Below are positions 62,365-64,000 of a stretch of DNA of 64,000 nt, in pieces. Below the pieces are notes generated by a model. The model had not been told where the DNA came from. It searched no databases and saw only the letters and a program-made list of their open reading frames with translations. Source of the stretch: Gossypium raimondii. Lineage: Eukaryota > Streptophyta > Magnoliopsida > Malvales > Malvaceae. Each line of letters begins with the position of its first letter. The stretch's first letter is position 1. The position numbers and the translations under genes are program-made. Location: positions 22,444,001 to 22,508,000 of the forward strand of contig NC_068569.1 in NCBI RefSeq assembly GCF_025698545.1, read 5' to 3'.

Positions 62365-64000
62365 ATGCCGCTTCACTCGGCGGTAGCATTGTTTTATGCC
62401 GCAGCTTCTCTTTTCGCCATTGCTGGCGCCGAAGATCCCTACAGGTTCTACAGCTGGAATGTTACGTACGGTGACATTTACCCTCTTGGCGTTCGTCAAA
62501 CGGTGAGCTTTTCATAGCCTCATAATATAGTTTCATTGTCGGTCTATATATGAGAATGATGGTCAACACCTTATAAATCTTTTATTTTCCAGGGTCTTCT
62601 CATAAATGGGCAATTCCCAGGCCCTGATATTCACTCTGTTACCAACGATAACCTCATCATCAACGTCTATAACAACTTAAACGAATCTTTTCTCCTCTCC
62701 TGGTATGATTTATTTGGAGGCAACCTTTTTACGTGCCATTTTTTCTTCCACTTACTTCACTGCCATATAGAGACCATTATAGTCGGTCACTACACATGAT
62801 CGGTTATTCTTGTCTTGTTTCCTACATTGGTAAAGGTGAACGCTAGGGAAAAAACATCCATGTGCTTTGATCTCATCATGGCAGATCTGTGTTTTTTTTT
62901 ACAGTAAGCATATGTGGCTAAAACAAGTACCTTTTTTGCTTTGCTGTAATTAGAAAGCGGCTTGTCCTTCGATTGAGAAAGACAGCATTGAGCTTTTAAA
63001 TTAATTGGGAAAAAATGTTGAATTAATGGTCGTTAATCTACCTAATTAAAACCTCATTAATCATCCTTGATTCAAGTGGACCATTTATTTTGTATTAGCT
63101 GTCTCCTACATGTAACATATATGGGGAAGAAGCTCAAGTGGATTAGGAATACAAGGATATTAGCCTTAATTATCATATTTATAATTTCATAATCTGGAAA
63201 CAAGTTGACTGACCTGTCCAATTTTTCCTTCTTTTTACATTGTGTTTTTATGAAGTCTGTTATAGTTGTACGTAGGAAATGTTTGGTCAAATTCTGGTTT
63301 TGGGTTTTCTACTGAATTAAAATTTTAAGATTTAGTCCTTGTATTTTAATTTAGCATGATTTGATTATATGTTTTAATAATATTATTAGTTAATCCAAAT
63401 TATTAACTATTTGCATCAAAATGATGTTCTGTTGACATATAAATTTTATTAAATTAAGTTATTTGACTGTACTTTAAAAAAAAACTTAAGCAATAGATCG
63501 ATATATGATATTTTTAAAAATAATCTATATTAAGACTTTAACAAGAACAATTAATTGTGTTAATAATTTGGATTAATTAATAATATTGCAAAAGTAGGAT
63601 AAATATTAAAATATGAGGATCAAATTTTAATTTGAGTACAATAGGGACCAAAATCATAATTTGACCTAAAAGTGTTTATCTTGGATGATTTATATTCAAA
63701 TCCTGCTATTAGTCTTTGTTTTATGTGCACATTTACTTTAATTTTGTCATTTTTAGTTTATGTATTTTTGAAAAACATTTAAATTTGTTATATTTACATA
63801 ATACTAATGAAAATATCATGTGATTTTAGTTAATGAATTTAGTGTCTATCATTTGACTTATGACCGAAATTAAAAAAAAAATGAATTAAAAATAATCAAA
63901 TTAGAGAACAATGATTAAATCTACACTTTATACATTATGCCCGACTACTAGTAAATTTGACTTAACGAATTTAATTATTACCATTTGAATTGAAATCTAA
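62365..64000 (+). CDS. SKU5-similar multicopper-oxidase-like protein (BP10/SKS type), 5' part
   Basis: Exons 62365-62502 and 62593-62702 encode the first 82 aa and then split a TGG codon. The gene runs out of the window inside intron 2, which is already about 1.3 kb. The start is a secretion signal (MPLHSAVALFYAAASLFAIA, cleavage expected after AGA). The family opening of L-ascorbate oxidase homologues follows: EDPYRFYSWNVTYGDIYPLG, then GLLINGQFPGPDIHSVTNDN. These are secreted or GPI-linked cell-wall proteins of the SKS group, many of them pollen-expressed and usually lacking most copper ligands; the ligand region is beyond the edge here. An in-frame ATG at 62275 would add 30 residues that do not look like a signal peptide. 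Confidence 0.9.
63285..63666. mobile_element. MITE-like long inverted repeat in SKS intron 2
   Basis: The 382-bp block starts GGTCAAATTCTGGTTTTGG and ends CCAAAATCATAATTTGACC, which are inverted copies with few changes. The inner arms also pair: AATATTATTAGTTAATCC at about 63388 faces GGATTAATTAATAATATT at about 63570. The whole block could fold into a long hairpin. I could not find a clean target duplication. Confidence 0.65.

Noticed and set aside
1-64000. tRNA, rRNA, CRISPR, operon or prokaryotic features
   Set aside because: Nothing of the kind was noticed; the gene structure is that of a plant nucleus. A tRNA scan was not possible here.

Overview
The window is plant nuclear DNA and reads as a eudicot, most likely a Malvaceae genome such as cotton (Gossypium). 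The genes have many introns with GT-AG boundaries and plant-specific families (oleosin, CYCB2 cyclin, CIP73-type ubiquitin-like protein, SKU5-similar oxidase). The spacers are AT-rich and full of long TGTAACA...TGTTACA retroelement sequences of a kind I associate with cotton. The genus is inference from recognition; the plant assignment is firm.

Layout. 1-1571: the 3' part of a CACTA (En/Spm) DNA transposon with a truncated, frameshifted tnp2-type transposase and a 42-bp palindromic subterminal array. 1572-3990: decayed LTR and copia gag debris. 4013-4612: an intronless oleosin gene with an octapeptide-repeat tail. 6265-14232: a solo-LTR-like element carrying two younger solo-LTR-like insertions in opposite orientation. 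14650-19921: a full-length but heavily mutated Ty1/copia element on the minus strand with 244-bp LTRs. 22553-24891: a B2-type mitotic cyclin (11 exons, 428 aa) with four AACGG cores upstream. 27243-31387 (minus): an EIPR1/TSSC1-like WD40 gene (13 exons, 351 aa). 33997-35603 (minus): a two-exon gene for a 106-aa two-pass membrane protein. 36048-37086: a decayed retroelement ORF split by a hAT MITE. 37157-48787: a second nest, one outer solo-LTR-like element holding three inner ones. 49469-50483: one more solo LTR. 52827-59025: a BAG6/CIP73-like gene (17 coding exons, 888 aa). 59797-60405: a second hAT MITE. 62365 to the end: the first two exons of a SKU5-similar (BP10-like) oxidase, cut off by the window edge.

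The host genes do not form one pathway. They cover lipid-body coating, entry into mitosis, endosome/dense-core vesicle trafficking, a small membrane protein, ubiquitin-like chaperone function and the cell wall/pollen. The strongest structural story is the repeat fraction. Eight solo-LTR-like elements are each bounded by a perfect 5-bp target-site duplication, arranged in two nests plus one alone. None of them retains any internal coding region, while the only recognisable two-LTR element is the small copia. I rebuilt exon boundaries by hand from splice sites, reading frame and family knowledge; the summed exon lengths are multiples of three for the cyclin, WD40, membrane-protein and CIP73 genes.
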